Source of the DNA: Nocardia anaemiae NBRC 100462
GTDB taxonomy: Bacteria; Actinomycetota; Actinomycetes; Mycobacteriales; Mycobacteriaceae
Assembly (NCBI RefSeq): GCF_001612725.1
Contig: NZ_BDAZ01000010.1
Coordinates: 36,580-100,579, forward strand
Length of the DNA stretch: 64,000 nt
Reading direction: 5' to 3'
In this document: positions 17,838 through 26,808 of the stretch, one piece after another
Layout: each line of letters begins with the position of its first letter
Position numbering within the stretch: the first letter of the stretch is position 1
Made by a program: the position numbers and the translations under genes
The notes under the pieces: generated by a model
What the model was told of the DNA's origin: nothing
Databases searched by the model: none
Seen by the model: only the letters and a program-made list of their open reading frames with translations

Positions 17838-18683
17838 TCAATCAGCGAGGAGCTTCAGAACGACCGGCCGGGACAGGGTGCCCGAAACCTGGCGGGCGAG
17901 TTGGTTGGCGCTGGTGCCTTCGGCGTGCGCGTCGCGCAGGGCGGCGGCGAGCTCGTCGCGGGCCGCGTCGGCGGCGGCTTGGGCTTCGCGCAGGCGTTGG
18001 GCGGCGCGGTCTACGGGATCGGTCGGGGCGTCGGTGGCTGTGCCGTCAACCGTGCTGGCCGGTTCGGCGGTCAACTCGTTGACCGGCTCGCGGTGCGGTA
18101 TGGATTTGTCCGTTCGCAGCGCGGCCCTGGCGAACTCCATCATGAATTCCCGAGTCGCACCCTGGTTCTCCGCATCCGCGCCGAGCAGTAGGCGGGTGGT
18201 CTGCGGGACCGCGAGGCTCCAGTTGGACAGGCCGCACAGGGCGAGCAACAGTCGGCCCGCGTGGCTGGCGTCGACATCGAACTGCTCCTTGGCGCTGTCG
18301 AATTTGCGCAGGTAGTGCTGGGCGCGCCAGCCGTCGATATCGTGCGCGTCGGTGCCGCGGTGCAGTCCCTCCCAGAGCAGAAGCCTCAGCAGCTGCGGGT
18401 TTGCGCGGTGGTAGTCGAACAGCTTGCCCACGTACTCGCCGGGATCGGTCTCGGCCAGAGGTTGGACCACATCCATGAATTCGCGCATGGTGTCGATCAG
18501 GATGACGTCGAAGAGCTTGTCCTTGCTGCCGAACAGGCCGTAGATGCGCTCCTTGTTCACTCCGGCCGCCTCGGCGATCCGGTCCACGCGCGCCCCGGCC
18601 AGGCCGTATTCGGCGAACTCGTCGCGCGCGGCGCGCAGCAAGGCCTGCTTGGTCGCGTCGCTGCGTTTCATCGTGACCGTCAT
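17838..18683 (-). CDS. TetR-family regulator with extended C-terminus
   Basis: A 281-residue TetR-type repressor. The helix-turn-helix is in ARVDRIAEAAGVNKERIYGLFGSKDKLF (about residues 30-60). After the ligand domain comes an extra 70-residue tail, Ala/Glu/Arg-rich (RLREAQAAADAARDELAAALRDA), likely a coiled coil, ending in a second HTH-like segment (GTSANQLARQVSGTLSRP). The start ATG 18683 has a TAAAGT box exactly 7 nt upstream. It is divergent from an MFS exporter, its probable target, with a clear palindrome between them. Confidence 0.85.
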   Translation of the reverse strand: MTVTMKRSDATKQALLRAARDEFAEYGLAGARVDRIAEAAGVNKERIYGLFGSKDKLFDVILIDTMREFMDVVQPLAETDPGEYVGKLFDYHRANPQLLRLLLWEGLHRGTDAHDIDGWRAQHYLRKFDSAKEQFDVDASHAGRLLLALCGLSNWSLAVPQTTRLLLGADAENQGATREFMMEFARAALRTDKSIPHREPVNELTAEPASTVDGTATDAPTDPVDRAAQRLREAQAAADAARDELAAALRDAHAEGTSANQLARQVSGTLSRPVVLKLLAD

Positions 18684-18690
18684 GACCGAT

Positions 18691-18696
18691 ACTTTA
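18691..18696 (-). promoter_or_regulatory. Leaderless-type -10 box of the TetR gene
   Basis: On the minus strand TAAAGT ends 7 nt before ATG 18683. Confidence 0.5.
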
Positions 18697-18707
18697 CCAT
18701 CTCATTA

Positions 18708-18723
18708 AACCAACTATTTGGTT
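18708..18723. promoter_or_regulatory. Candidate TetR operator, AACCAA-N4-TTGGTT
   Basis: A perfect 6-bp inverted repeat that overlaps the -35 hexamer of the MFS gene. A bound repressor would block that promoter directly. Confidence 0.65.
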
Positions 18724-18751
18724 GACAATGCCGGTGCAGTAGGCCTAACTT
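18722..18751 (+). promoter_or_regulatory. Promoter of the MFS gene, leaderless type
   Basis: TTGACA (18722-18727) matches the -35 consensus exactly. TAACTT (18746-18751) follows after 18 nt and ends 7 nt before ATG 18759. No Shine-Dalgarno sequence is present. Confidence 0.6.
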
Positions 18752-18758
18752 CGTCCAC

Positions 18759-19991
18759 ATGGCAACGCCGACTCTTCAGCTTCCGGCCGGTATTCCGGCT
18801 CCGGCACGCACTCGCAGCGCGTCACCACGCGCGCACACCGGGCGTACCCTCCCTGTTTTCGTCCTGTCCGCCCTGCTGGCCACCGGCCAGATGTACATTC
18901 CGATTCCCCTGTTCACGGCCATGAAGGCCGATTGGCATGTGGGCGCGGGCGTGATGACCTGGATCATCAGCGCCTTCGCCTTCGGCTATGCGGGCGGCTT
19001 CGTGCTGTTCGGCCCGCTGTCGGATCGCTACGGCCACCGCCGGGTGCTGGTCACCGGCATGATCGTCGCGGCAGTGGTCACACTGTTGACCGGGCTATCG
19101 TTCAGTGCGCCGCTCGCGGTCGGCCTGCGCGTCGCGCAGGGGCTCGTGGTCGGTTCGATACCGCCCGCGATCATGGCCTATATCGCCACCCGCATCGCAC
19201 CGGCGCACCGGGCGGTGGTCACCATGTCGGTGGCCACATCCTTCCTGGCCGCGACCGTGCTGGCGCAGATCGCCTCGCAGGCTGTCGTCGCCGCGTTCCC
19301 GTGGCGCACCATGTTCATCGGCTCGGCCGTCGTCTTCGTGGCGCTCGCATTCGTGTTGCGTGCGGTCATGCTCGATGACGCGCCCACCGGTCGCGACAAG
19401 CCACTCGTGCACAGCTACGCCGCGATTCCGGCGGTGCTGCGCATCAAGGCGCTGCTGCCGATGCTGGCCGCGGGCGCGCTGGCCATGGCGGTGATGGTCG
19501 GGGTGTACACCGGCATCGAAATCACCGGTCTGGTCAAGGGTTCCGGTGAACTGCTCGCGCTGCGTGCGGGTGCGCTGCCGGTCATGTTCGCACTGCCGCT
19601 GCTGGCCATCCCGCTGTCCCGCCTGACCAAGCCGGGACAGATGGTGCTTGGCGTGCTGGTGGCCGCGACGGCCATGGTGATCGCCACCTTCGAGGGCACC
19701 CACCTCGCGGTGCTGACCATCCTGCTCGCCGTGCTGGTCGGCGGGCTCGGCGTCATCGCGCCCGCGGTCCTGCAAACCGCAGGGGAGTTGGGTGGTGAGG
19801 CTCGCGCTGCCGCATCCTCGGTCGCCATGTTCAGCTTCTATGTCGGCGCCACCGCCGGGCCACTGGTGGCCGCGGTCGCCGCCCCGCACGGCTTTTCGGT
19901 GCTGGCCTGGACGCTGGCCATCCTGCTGGTAACCGCGCTCGGTCTGACCCTGCTCGGGGTGCGGATCCAGCGGTCGTCGCTACCGGCTTAG
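18759..19991 (+). CDS. Major facilitator superfamily transporter (12 TM)
   Basis: A 410-residue MFS protein with about twelve hydrophobic segments and a 30-residue N-terminal polar stretch. The MFS loop 2-3 signature reads GPLSDRYGHRRVLVTG, and loop 4-5 motifs are recognisable (RVAQGLVVGSIPPAIMAYI). It resembles arabinose-efflux/drug-efflux permeases. Control by the divergent TetR gene suggests efflux of a toxic small molecule. The substrate is unknown. Confidence 0.85.
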   Translation: MATPTLQLPAGIPAPARTRSASPRAHTGRTLPVFVLSALLATGQMYIPIPLFTAMKADWHVGAGVMTWIISAFAFGYAGGFVLFGPLSDRYGHRRVLVTGMIVAAVVTLLTGLSFSAPLAVGLRVAQGLVVGSIPPAIMAYIATRIAPAHRAVVTMSVATSFLAATVLAQIASQAVVAAFPWRTMFIGSAVVFVALAFVLRAVMLDDAPTGRDKPLVHSYAAIPAVLRIKALLPMLAAGALAMAVMVGVYTGIEITGLVKGSGELLALRAGALPVMFALPLLAIPLSRLTKPGQMVLGVLVAATAMVIATFEGTHLAVLTILLAVLVGGLGVIAPAVLQTAGELGGEARAAASSVAMFSFYVGATAGPLVAAVAAPHGFSVLAWTLAILLVTALGLTLLGVRIQRSSLPA

Positions 19992-19997
19992 CCGAAA

Positions 19998-20038
19998 GCG
20001 CCAGGCCGACATCGGAATCGCCGATGTCGGCCTGGCGC
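19998..20038. terminator. Bidirectional hairpin terminator
   Basis: An 18-bp perfect stem (19998-20015 with 20021-20038) around a 5-nt loop, at the convergent end of the MFS gene and 160 bp past the ramB stop. There is no T-run, as is common in actinobacterial terminators. Confidence 0.75.
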
Positions 20039-20198
20039 ATATGATGCAAGCGGCCGCAGAGAGCTTGCGAACGACGCGCGGCGGAGGTAAGCGCCCAGTG
20101 TCTGCGTGTGCACACCCGACAATCGGAGATCATGAAGAACTCCGCGCGCGACGCCTCCGCCGACCGCGAGCGTTCCCTGGCGGCGCAGGGGCACCGCA

Positions 20199-21605
20199 TC
20201 ACTTGAGGACATACGGGGAAACCGAGCTTCGGTGTTCGCTGATATCGAGCACCTTGCCCAGGGGCGGGAATGCGCGCTGTGGGCAATTGGCGCGCTCGCA
20301 GACCCGGCAGCCCGCACCGATCGGCGTGGCCTTGGCCTCGTCGAGATCGATGCCATCGGCGTAGACGACGCGACCGGCGTGCCGCAGTTCGCAACCGAGA
20401 CCGATTGCGAAGGTCTTGCTGGCCTGGCCATATCGGGTCGCGCGGCGTTCGACGGTGCGGGCGACCCACAGGTATTTGCGGCCGTCGGGCATCTGGGCGA
20501 TCTGCGTCATGATCTTGCCCGGATAGGCGAAGGTCTCGTAGACATTCCACAGCGGACAGGTGCCGCCGCTCGAGGAGAAGTGGAAACCGGTGGCGGACTG
20601 GCGTTTCGACATATTGCCCGCGCGGTCCACGCGCACGAAGGAGAACGGGACGCCACGCAGCTTGGGTCGCTGCAGAGTCGAGAGGCGATGGCAGATCGTC
20701 TCGTAACTCTGGGTGAAGAAGGCCGACAGTCGCTCGATGTCATAGCGGAAATCCTCGGCGACCTCGTGAAAGTGCGTGTAGGGCAATACGGTTGCCGCGG
20801 CGAAGTAGTTCGCTAGGCCGAGCATGGCCAGCTTGCGGGTGTCCTCGGAAGCGAAATTGCCCTCCTCGACCAGCTTTTCGAGCAGATCGCCGCATTCGAA
20901 GTAGGCGAGTTCGGCGGCGAGTTTGAAGGTGCGCTGGCCACCGGACAGATGTGGCGCGATCTCGAGCCGCTGGGTCTGCGGATCGTAGCGGTGCAACACG
21001 CCCTCGCCGAGATCGATGCGCTCGACAATGCTCACATCGTGCGCGCGCAGCAGGCGGGCGATCTCGCTGTTCACATCGCCGCCGTGGAAGCGGATGCGGG
21101 CGGTGAGCTCCTCTGCCGCAGTATCCAATTCGTGGATGTAGTTCTGCCGCTGGTAGAAGAAGTCGCGCACTTCCTCGTGCGGTTTGCTGATCGTCGCGCT
21201 GCCGGAGCCGTCGGCGAAGCGGTCCTCGGTGGCGGCGGCCAGCTGCGCGGAGGTATTGCGGTACCGGTTGTGCATATTGACCAGTGCGCGCGCCATGCTC
21301 GGATGCGCGGAGACCATATCCGCGATCTCCTGGGTATCGGCCTCGATGCCGAGCTCCTGGTCCATCACGACCTCTTGCAGTTCGGCGATGAGCCGGGTGT
21401 CGTCCTGGGAGGAGAAAAAGGTCGCGTCGACGCCGAACACTTCGCTGATGCGCAGCAGTACCGGTACGGTGAGCGGGCGCACATCGTGTTCGATCTGGTT
21501 GAGGTAACTCGCCGAGATCTCCAGCTTCTGGGCGAGTGAGACCTGGCTCAGCCCTCGTTCGGTCCGCAGCTGACGAAGCCGCGCCCCGACGTAAGTCTTG
21601 GCCAT
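20199..21605 (-). CDS. ramB: RamB-type regulator of acetate/glyoxylate metabolism
   Basis: A 468-residue XRE-type regulator of the short-chain-fatty-acyl family. The N-terminal HTH (GARLRQLRTERGLSQVSLA, ISASYLNQIE) is followed by an IrrE-like zinc-peptidase-like middle region and the family-specific C-terminus with conserved cysteines (GGTCPLWN; GCRVCERANCPQRAFPP). It corresponds to M. tuberculosis Rv0465c, which controls icl1 and itself. A TAAACT box lies 6 nt before ATG 21605, and TTCGCAAA sits just upstream, so autoregulation is likely. It is divergent from ligB. Confidence 0.93.
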   Translation of the reverse strand: MAKTYVGARLRQLRTERGLSQVSLAQKLEISASYLNQIEHDVRPLTVPVLLRISEVFGVDATFFSSQDDTRLIAELQEVVMDQELGIEADTQEIADMVSAHPSMARALVNMHNRYRNTSAQLAAATEDRFADGSGSATISKPHEEVRDFFYQRQNYIHELDTAAEELTARIRFHGGDVNSEIARLLRAHDVSIVERIDLGEGVLHRYDPQTQRLEIAPHLSGGQRTFKLAAELAYFECGDLLEKLVEEGNFASEDTRKLAMLGLANYFAAATVLPYTHFHEVAEDFRYDIERLSAFFTQSYETICHRLSTLQRPKLRGVPFSFVRVDRAGNMSKRQSATGFHFSSSGGTCPLWNVYETFAYPGKIMTQIAQMPDGRKYLWVARTVERRATRYGQASKTFAIGLGCELRHAGRVVYADGIDLDEAKATPIGAGCRVCERANCPQRAFPPLGKVLDISEHRSSVSPYVLK

Positions 21606-21611
21606 ATGTCC

Positions 21612-21633
21612 AGTTTATGGGCGGATTCGCAAA
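21612..21633 (-). promoter_or_regulatory. ramB promoter with RamB-like site
   Basis: Minus-strand TAAACT (21612-21617) lies 6 nt before the ramB start. TTCGCAAA (21626-21633) is within the spacer upstream of it; the same 8-mer occurs in the icl upstream region. Binding there would repress ramB. Confidence 0.55.
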
Positions 21634-21686
21634 CCTGCCAACGGGTAATTAGCAGCAGAGCTGAGCGATATGTCACAGGGGCGGGT

Positions 21687-21692
21687 TACCGT
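21687..21692 (+). promoter_or_regulatory. Leaderless-type -10 box of ligB
   Basis: TACCGT ends 6 nt before ATG 21699; there is no ribosome site. Confidence 0.45.
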
Positions 21693-21698
21693 CGAGTG

Positions 21699-23210
21699 AT
21701 GCTGTTCTCGGATGTCGTGCAGGCCTCGGAGACCGTCCGTGCGACCCGCTCCCGCAAGACGAAGATCGCGACCCTGGCCGCGCTGTTGTCCGCGGCCGCC
21801 CTGGATGAACTGGAGCCGGTGGTCGCATGGGTCTCCGGTGAACTGCGCCAGGGGCGCATCGGCACCGGCTGGCGCACCCTGACCGCACTCGAATGCGAGC
21901 CGAGTGAGCTTGCGACGCTGTCGGTTTCGTCGGTGGACAACACGCTCAGCGAATTGGCCACCACCTCCGGCCCCGGCTCGACCAACCGGCGCAGGGAATT
22001 GCTGCGCGGATTGTGGACCGCCGCGACCGCCGACCAGCAGGCCTTCCTGATGCGCCTACTCGGTGGCGAGTTGCGTCAGGGCGCGCTCACCGCGATCGTC
22101 GCCGAGGCGGTCGCGGTGGCCGCGGCGGTGCCGGTCGAGCTGGTCCGGCGGGCGTACATGCTTTCCGGGCAGCTGCCGGTCACGGCCGTCGCCGCGCTGA
22201 CCGGTGGGGCCGAGGCGCTGAGCGAATTCCGGCTAGAGGTCGGTCGCCCGATTCAACCCATGCTCGCCTCGCCCGGCGCGACGCTGGATGAGGCGATGGC
22301 CGAATTCGGTGATGAGGTGAGCGTCGAGCACAAACTGGACGGCGCGCGGATCCAGGTGCACCGCGACGGTTCCCGGGTCTGGGTATTCACCAGGACGCTG
22401 CGCGATATCACCGCCGGTGTGCCGGAACTGGTCGATCTGGTCGCCCAACTCGACTGCACGAGTGTGGTGCTGGACGGAGAAACGTTGGCGCTCACCGATT
22501 CCGGACGGCCGCGTCCGTTCCAGGAGACGATGAGCCGCTTCGCCGAGGTCAGCTCGACCAGGGAATTGCTGCTGCACCCGTACTTCTTCGACTGTCTGCA
22601 TCTCGACGGCGCGGATCTGCTCGACGCCCCGCTGCACGAGCGTCGCGCGGCACTGACCAAGGTGGCGGCCGCGCACAGCATTCCAGCCCTGATCCGTCCC
22701 GATGCCGAGGCGGCCGCGGAGTACTTCGACGGCGCGTTGGCCGCGGGGCACGAGGGCGTCATGGTCAAGTCGTTGACCGCGCCGTACGCCGCAGGCCGCC
22801 GCGGGCGGTCCTGGCAGAAGATCAAGCCGACGCACACCCTGGACCTGCTGGTGCTCGGCGCGGAATGGGGTTACGGCCGCCGCACCGGATATCTGTCGAA
22901 CCTGCATCTCGGCGCGCGGGATCCGGAAACCGGTGACTCGGTAATGGTCGGCAAGACCTTCAAGGGCCTCACCGATGCGCTGCTGCAGTGGCAGACCGCG
23001 GAATTCCCGCGGCACGAGCGCGCCCGCGACGAGTACACCGTCTACCTCTGGCCGGAACTGGTGGTCGAGATCGCGCTCGACGGCGTTCAGATCAGCCCGC
23101 GCTATCCGGGCGGTGTCGCGCTGCGCTTCGCACGGGTGGTGCGCTATCGACCCGATAAGTCCGCCGCCGATGCCGACACCATCGAAACGGTCCGTGCGCT
23201 GCTGCCGTGA
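21699..23210 (+). CDS. ligB: ATP-dependent DNA ligase, LigB-like
   Basis: A 503-residue ATP-dependent DNA ligase matching mycobacterial LigB (Rv3062, 507 aa). An N-terminal DNA-binding domain (to about 200) is followed by the adenylation domain with motif I EHKLDGARI (AMP-accepting Lys about 212), motif III-like YFFDCLHLDG, motif IV EGVMVKSL and motif V WQKIKP, and then an OB domain. It seals nicks in duplex DNA as a non-essential partner of NAD-dependent LigA. The true start is probably ATG 21699, giving MLFSDVV as in homologues; the in-frame reading back to 21606 crosses the ramB promoter. Confidence 0.93.
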   Translation: MLFSDVVQASETVRATRSRKTKIATLAALLSAAALDELEPVVAWVSGELRQGRIGTGWRTLTALECEPSELATLSVSSVDNTLSELATTSGPGSTNRRRELLRGLWTAATADQQAFLMRLLGGELRQGALTAIVAEAVAVAAAVPVELVRRAYMLSGQLPVTAVAALTGGAEALSEFRLEVGRPIQPMLASPGATLDEAMAEFGDEVSVEHKLDGARIQVHRDGSRVWVFTRTLRDITAGVPELVDLVAQLDCTSVVLDGETLALTDSGRPRPFQETMSRFAEVSSTRELLLHPYFFDCLHLDGADLLDAPLHERRAALTKVAAAHSIPALIRPDAEAAAEYFDGALAAGHEGVMVKSLTAPYAAGRRGRSWQKIKPTHTLDLLVLGAEWGYGRRTGYLSNLHLGARDPETGDSVMVGKTFKGLTDALLQWQTAEFPRHERARDEYTVYLWPELVVEIALDGVQISPRYPGGVALRFARVVRYRPDKSAADADTIETVRALLP

Positions 23211-23383
23211 TCAGGCGGTCCGTGCTGCCATGACAGCCGCGAGGACGACCGAATCGTTATGCGGGTCGAACGGTGCTGCTCCCGGCATATGTGCTGGTCA
23301 TAGACCAGACTGACTCCGGTTCGGTCCGGTACACGCGCGGAAACGGGGACTCGGCGTTGCTCGGTACGGCAGGAAAACGAGGG

Positions 23384-24670
23384 ATGGGATCGTGGTCGGC
23401 CATCGGTCGGCCGATGCGGAAAGCGGCGGTGCTCGGTGCGGTGACCTGTCTCGGGGTGATGGCGTCGGTCGGTGCGGCGGTGCCGGGAACGGTTGCGGCG
23501 GATCCGAATCCGGCCGCCGATATCCTGCACCCCGCGCGTGATCCCGCCGCCGTCATGCCGACGCCGCTCGACGACCCCTTCTATACACCGCCGCGGGGTT
23601 TCGAGAATCTGCGTCCGGGTGCGGTGGTCGCGGCCCGTGCCGTCGATATCGGGCTGGAGCCGACACCGGTCACCGCCACCGAACTGCTGATCCGATCGAC
23701 CGATGCCAAGGGCCGTCCGGTGCCGGTGGTCGCCACCCTGCTCGTGCCCATCGCGCCGTGGCAGGGTTCGGGATCGCGACCCCTCGTCGCCTACAACGTG
23801 GCGATCGATTCACTCGGCAATCTCTGTGCGCCGTCGCAGCAGCTCAAGCTGGGTCTGTCGGCCGGTCTCCGCTCGGTGCAGGTGCCGCTGTCGAAGAACT
23901 ACGCGGTGATCGTGCCCGATCACCAGGGCCCGCGGCAGGCATACGCGGCCGGTCGCATGGCCGGACATGCCGTGCTGGATTCGATACGCGCCGCCGTGCG
24001 GACGCCCGAGTTGGGTCTATCGCCCGATGCGCCCACTGTCGTGTCCGGCTACTCCGGCGGTGCCATCGCTTCTGGCTGGGCGGCGCAACTCGCACCGGAA
24101 TACGCGGGAGAGTTGAACCTCGTCGGTGCGGTGGTCGGTGGCGTTCCTGCCGACTTCGGCATGCTGATCAACACGATGAACGGCGCCAATGCCGCGTCCG
24201 GGGTATTCCTGGCCGCGACTCTCGGGCTGGCCAGGGAGTACCCGGAGATGATGGGGCTGTTCAATGACAACGGCTGGCGGCTATCGCAATTCGCGAAGGA
24301 TCTCTGCTTTCTGGACGCGGCGCTGCTCGGCGCGCTCGCGCCCATACCGGTGCAGACGCTCACCGATGTGGCCCACCCGACGAAGCTGCCAATGATCAGG
24401 GAGATCCTGGCCGAGAACCGCCTCGGCACCGCCGCGCCGCGGATACCGGTCTTCCTCTATCACGGCATCAACGAGTTCTGGCTGCCCTTCGCCGGAGCCG
24501 AACATCTCTACGACGACTGGTGCCGGTTGGGCGTTCCTGTGCGCTTCGAGGCCTACCTCGGCGAGCATCTGATCGCCAGCGTCGCCGGGGTTTCGGCCGC
24601 CAACTCCTGGATCGATCAACGCTTGGCGGGCACGCCCGCACCGGGCGGCTGCACGAAGATCAACAGGTAG
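23384..24670 (+). CDS. Secreted lipase (LIP family)
   Basis: A secretory lipase of about 428 residues (PF03583-like). A signal peptide covers roughly MRKAAVLGAVTCLGVMASVG with cleavage near AAVPGTVAA/DP. The mature enzyme contains the nucleophile elbow VVSGYSGGAIASGW (Ser) and, near the end, PVFLYHGINEFWLPF and LGEHLIAS (candidate acid and His). It would hydrolyse acylglycerols or host lipids outside the cell. The start is uncertain: ATG 23384 is annotated, but ATG 23414 gives a more normal signal peptide. It lies 170 bp behind ligB. Confidence 0.82.
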   Translation: MGSWSAIGRPMRKAAVLGAVTCLGVMASVGAAVPGTVAADPNPAADILHPARDPAAVMPTPLDDPFYTPPRGFENLRPGAVVAARAVDIGLEPTPVTATELLIRSTDAKGRPVPVVATLLVPIAPWQGSGSRPLVAYNVAIDSLGNLCAPSQQLKLGLSAGLRSVQVPLSKNYAVIVPDHQGPRQAYAAGRMAGHAVLDSIRAAVRTPELGLSPDAPTVVSGYSGGAIASGWAAQLAPEYAGELNLVGAVVGGVPADFGMLINTMNGANAASGVFLAATLGLAREYPEMMGLFNDNGWRLSQFAKDLCFLDAALLGALAPIPVQTLTDVAHPTKLPMIREILAENRLGTAAPRIPVFLYHGINEFWLPFAGAEHLYDDWCRLGVPVRFEAYLGEHLIASVAGVSAANSWIDQRLAGTPAPGGCTKINR

Positions 24671-24760
24671 AGCGAAGATCCACGGTAACCGATCGGAAAT
24701 GCGTCCCGACAAGCGGCAACCGCATGGCAATCCGGATCGCGAGTGCCGCACACTGGAGGG

Positions 24761-26008
24761 GTGACCGCGGACCTATTGGTACTCCTGATCGTCATCGTCA
24801 CGGCACTCGCATTCGATTTCACCAACGGCTTCCACGACACCGCCAATGCCATGGCGACCTCGATCGCCACCGGCGCGCTGCGGCCACGGGTCGCCGTCGC
24901 GGTGTCCGCGGTTCTGAATCTGCTCGGCGCCTTCCTGTCGGTCGCGGTCGCCGCGACGGTGGCCAAGGGCATCGTCCGGCTCGACGCCGTGCGCGGCGAG
25001 GCGCTGCTCATCATCGTGTTCGCGGGTCTGGTCGGCGGCATTCTGTGGAATCTGCTGACCTGGCTGTTCGGCCTGCCGTCGAGTTCGTCGCACGCACTGT
25101 TCGGCGGCTTGATCGGCGCCACCATCGCCGCCCTCGGCTGGGGCGGGGTGATCTGGGCGCACGGCGCGGACGGTGTGCTGACCAAGATCGTGCTGCCCGC
25201 CCTGCTCGCGCCGATCGTGGCCGCACTGGTCTCCGCCATCGGCACCTGGGCCGTCTATCGGATCACCGGAAAGTCCGATCCCGACAAGGTGAACGCGGGC
25301 TTCCGCTGGGGTCAGGTCGGTTCGGCGTCACTGGTTTCGCTGGCGCACGGCACCAATGACGCGCAGAAGACCATGGGCGTGATCTTCCTGGCACTGGTCG
25401 CGCACGGCACATTGACCAAGAACGACGAAATGCCGCTGTGGGTAATGGCGGCCTGTGCCGTCGCCATCGCGGCAGGCACCTACCTCGGCGGTTGGCGGAT
25501 CATCCGCACCCTCGGCAAGGGGCTGGTCGAGATCGACTCGCCGCAGGGGCTGGCCGCCGAATCCTCCTCCGCCGCGATCATCCTCACCTCGGCCCATTTC
25601 GGGCTGCCGCTTTCGACCACGCAGACCGCGACCGGATCCATCCTCGGCACCGGACTCGGCAAGGGTGTGGAGGTGCGCTGGGGTGTGATGGGCCGGATGA
25701 CGGTCGCCTGGCTGTTGACGCTGCCGCTCGCGGGTGTGGCCGGGGCGATCTGCTGGGCCATCGCGCACCTCATCGGTGGATTGCCCGGTGTGCTGGTGGT
25801 ATTCGCGCTGCTGATCGCGCTGTCATCGGTGATGTATCTGCGGTCGCGGCGCGATCCGGTGGACACCAGCAATGTCAACGAGTGGCCCGGCGACACGCCG
25901 GACGCGGGTACCGAGGTTGCGAAGGACGCCACACCGGTCGTGGAGGACGGGGTTCCGCCCAACGGATCGTCCGCGCCGGGAACCAACAGTCGTTCGGCCC
26001 AGGTCTGA
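24761..26008 (+). CDS. pitA: Low-affinity inorganic phosphate transporter (PiT)
   Basis: A 415-residue phosphate permease with ten or more hydrophobic segments. The duplicated PiT signature is clear: ALAFDFTNGFHDTANAMATS in the first half and SLAHGTNDAQKTMGVI in the second. It moves phosphate, as a metal-phosphate complex, with protons. The C-terminal tail from about 370 is polar and acidic. GTG 24761 gives the N-terminus VTADLLVLL, as in homologues. It heads a trio in the same order as M. tuberculosis pitA-Rv0544c-Rv0543c. Confidence 0.93.
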   Translation: MTADLLVLLIVIVTALAFDFTNGFHDTANAMATSIATGALRPRVAVAVSAVLNLLGAFLSVAVAATVAKGIVRLDAVRGEALLIIVFAGLVGGILWNLLTWLFGLPSSSSHALFGGLIGATIAALGWGGVIWAHGADGVLTKIVLPALLAPIVAALVSAIGTWAVYRITGKSDPDKVNAGFRWGQVGSASLVSLAHGTNDAQKTMGVIFLALVAHGTLTKNDEMPLWVMAACAVAIAAGTYLGGWRIIRTLGKGLVEIDSPQGLAAESSSAAIILTSAHFGLPLSTTQTATGSILGTGLGKGVEVRWGVMGRMTVAWLLTLPLAGVAGAICWAIAHLIGGLPGVLVVFALLIALSSVMYLRSRRDPVDTSNVNEWPGDTPDAGTEVAKDATPVVEDGVPPNGSSAPGTNSRSAQV

Positions 26009-26019
26009 GGAGGCGCGCC

Positions 26020-26301
26020 GTGCACACACTCGTCACGAATCTGAATGCGCTGTGGCAGGTGACTGTCGCCGGTCTGCTGCTCGGGGCCGGGCTGCCGATC
26101 GTCTTCGCCGTGGGCGTCCGGCTCTGGTCGATCGCCGACACCATGCCAGCGGAAGGCGGTCGCGTCCACCGCAATTACCTGGCACTTGCCGGTGCGTACG
26201 CCTGCTTCGCGCTGATCATCGCCGCGATTGTTACGGGAATTGTTTACACAGCGAAGGCATTCCTGGCCGCTAGATTCGGTATTCATCTGTTCGGAGCGTG
26301 A
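26020..26301 (+). CDS. Small membrane protein, Rv0544c-like
   Basis: A 93-residue protein with two membrane segments (about residues 12-34: VTVAGLLLGAGLPIVFAVGV; and 55-77: YLALAGAYACFALIIAAIVTG) and a short cytosolic loop. It starts at GTG 26020 behind GAGGAGG, 11 bp after pitA. Its fixed position behind PiT transporters in mycobacteria and nocardiae suggests a helper or regulatory role in phosphate uptake, but no function is known to me. Confidence 0.78.
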   Translation: MHTLVTNLNALWQVTVAGLLLGAGLPIVFAVGVRLWSIADTMPAEGGRVHRNYLALAGAYACFALIIAAIVTGIVYTAKAFLAARFGIHLFGA

Positions 26302-26313
26302 GAAAGGTGACCC

Positions 26314-26670
26314 GTGACTGATCCAGCGAAATCCGCTCAGGTCCGGCCGAATCTGCTCGGCCGGGTCATCGGCTGGCTGCGGGCCGGTTATCCACAGGGG
26401 ATTCCGCGGTCTGACTACGTCGCCCTGTTCGCGGTGCTGCACCGCCATCTGACCGACTACGAGGTGGTGGCGATCGCCGAGGAGTTGGTCGACTCCAATC
26501 CGGACAGCGAGATCAGCCACGCCGATATCGAGGCGGCGATCGCCCGGATGGCCAAGGAGCAGCCGGACGCGCACGATATCGCCAGGGTCGCTTCACATCT
26601 GGCGGCCGGTGGCTGGCCGCTGGCGACTCCACTGAACGATCCCGAATCCGCTGATCCGACAGCCGATTAG
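26314..26670 (+). CDS. DUF3349 family protein, Rv0543c-like
   Basis: A 118-residue soluble protein. Its core matches DUF3349: GWLRAGYPQGIPRSDYVALFAVL, then LTDYEVVAIAEELV and ISHADIEAAIARM, an all-helical fold with a known mycobacterial structure but no assigned role. It follows the small membrane protein by 12 bp and is probably in the pitA operon. Confidence 0.85.
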   Translation: MTDPAKSAQVRPNLLGRVIGWLRAGYPQGIPRSDYVALFAVLHRHLTDYEVVAIAEELVDSNPDSEISHADIEAAIARMAKEQPDAHDIARVASHLAAGGWPLATPLNDPESADPTAD

Positions 26671-26808
26671 CGCAGGTCCACCCGAATTCCGTTCGGACGG
26701 AACGGCATTCGCTGTGGCGAAGATCTCTTCCTGTACCGATCCTGGTCGACCGACCGATAGTCCGATCGGAGCGCGACGCGGCGCTTCGTTTCGAGAAGGA
26801 GGTCGATC

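Noticed and set aside
26687..26702. TTCCGT-TCGG-ACGGAA hairpin after the DUF3349 gene as terminator
   Set aside because: Stem of only 6 bp and no T-run; could be chance.
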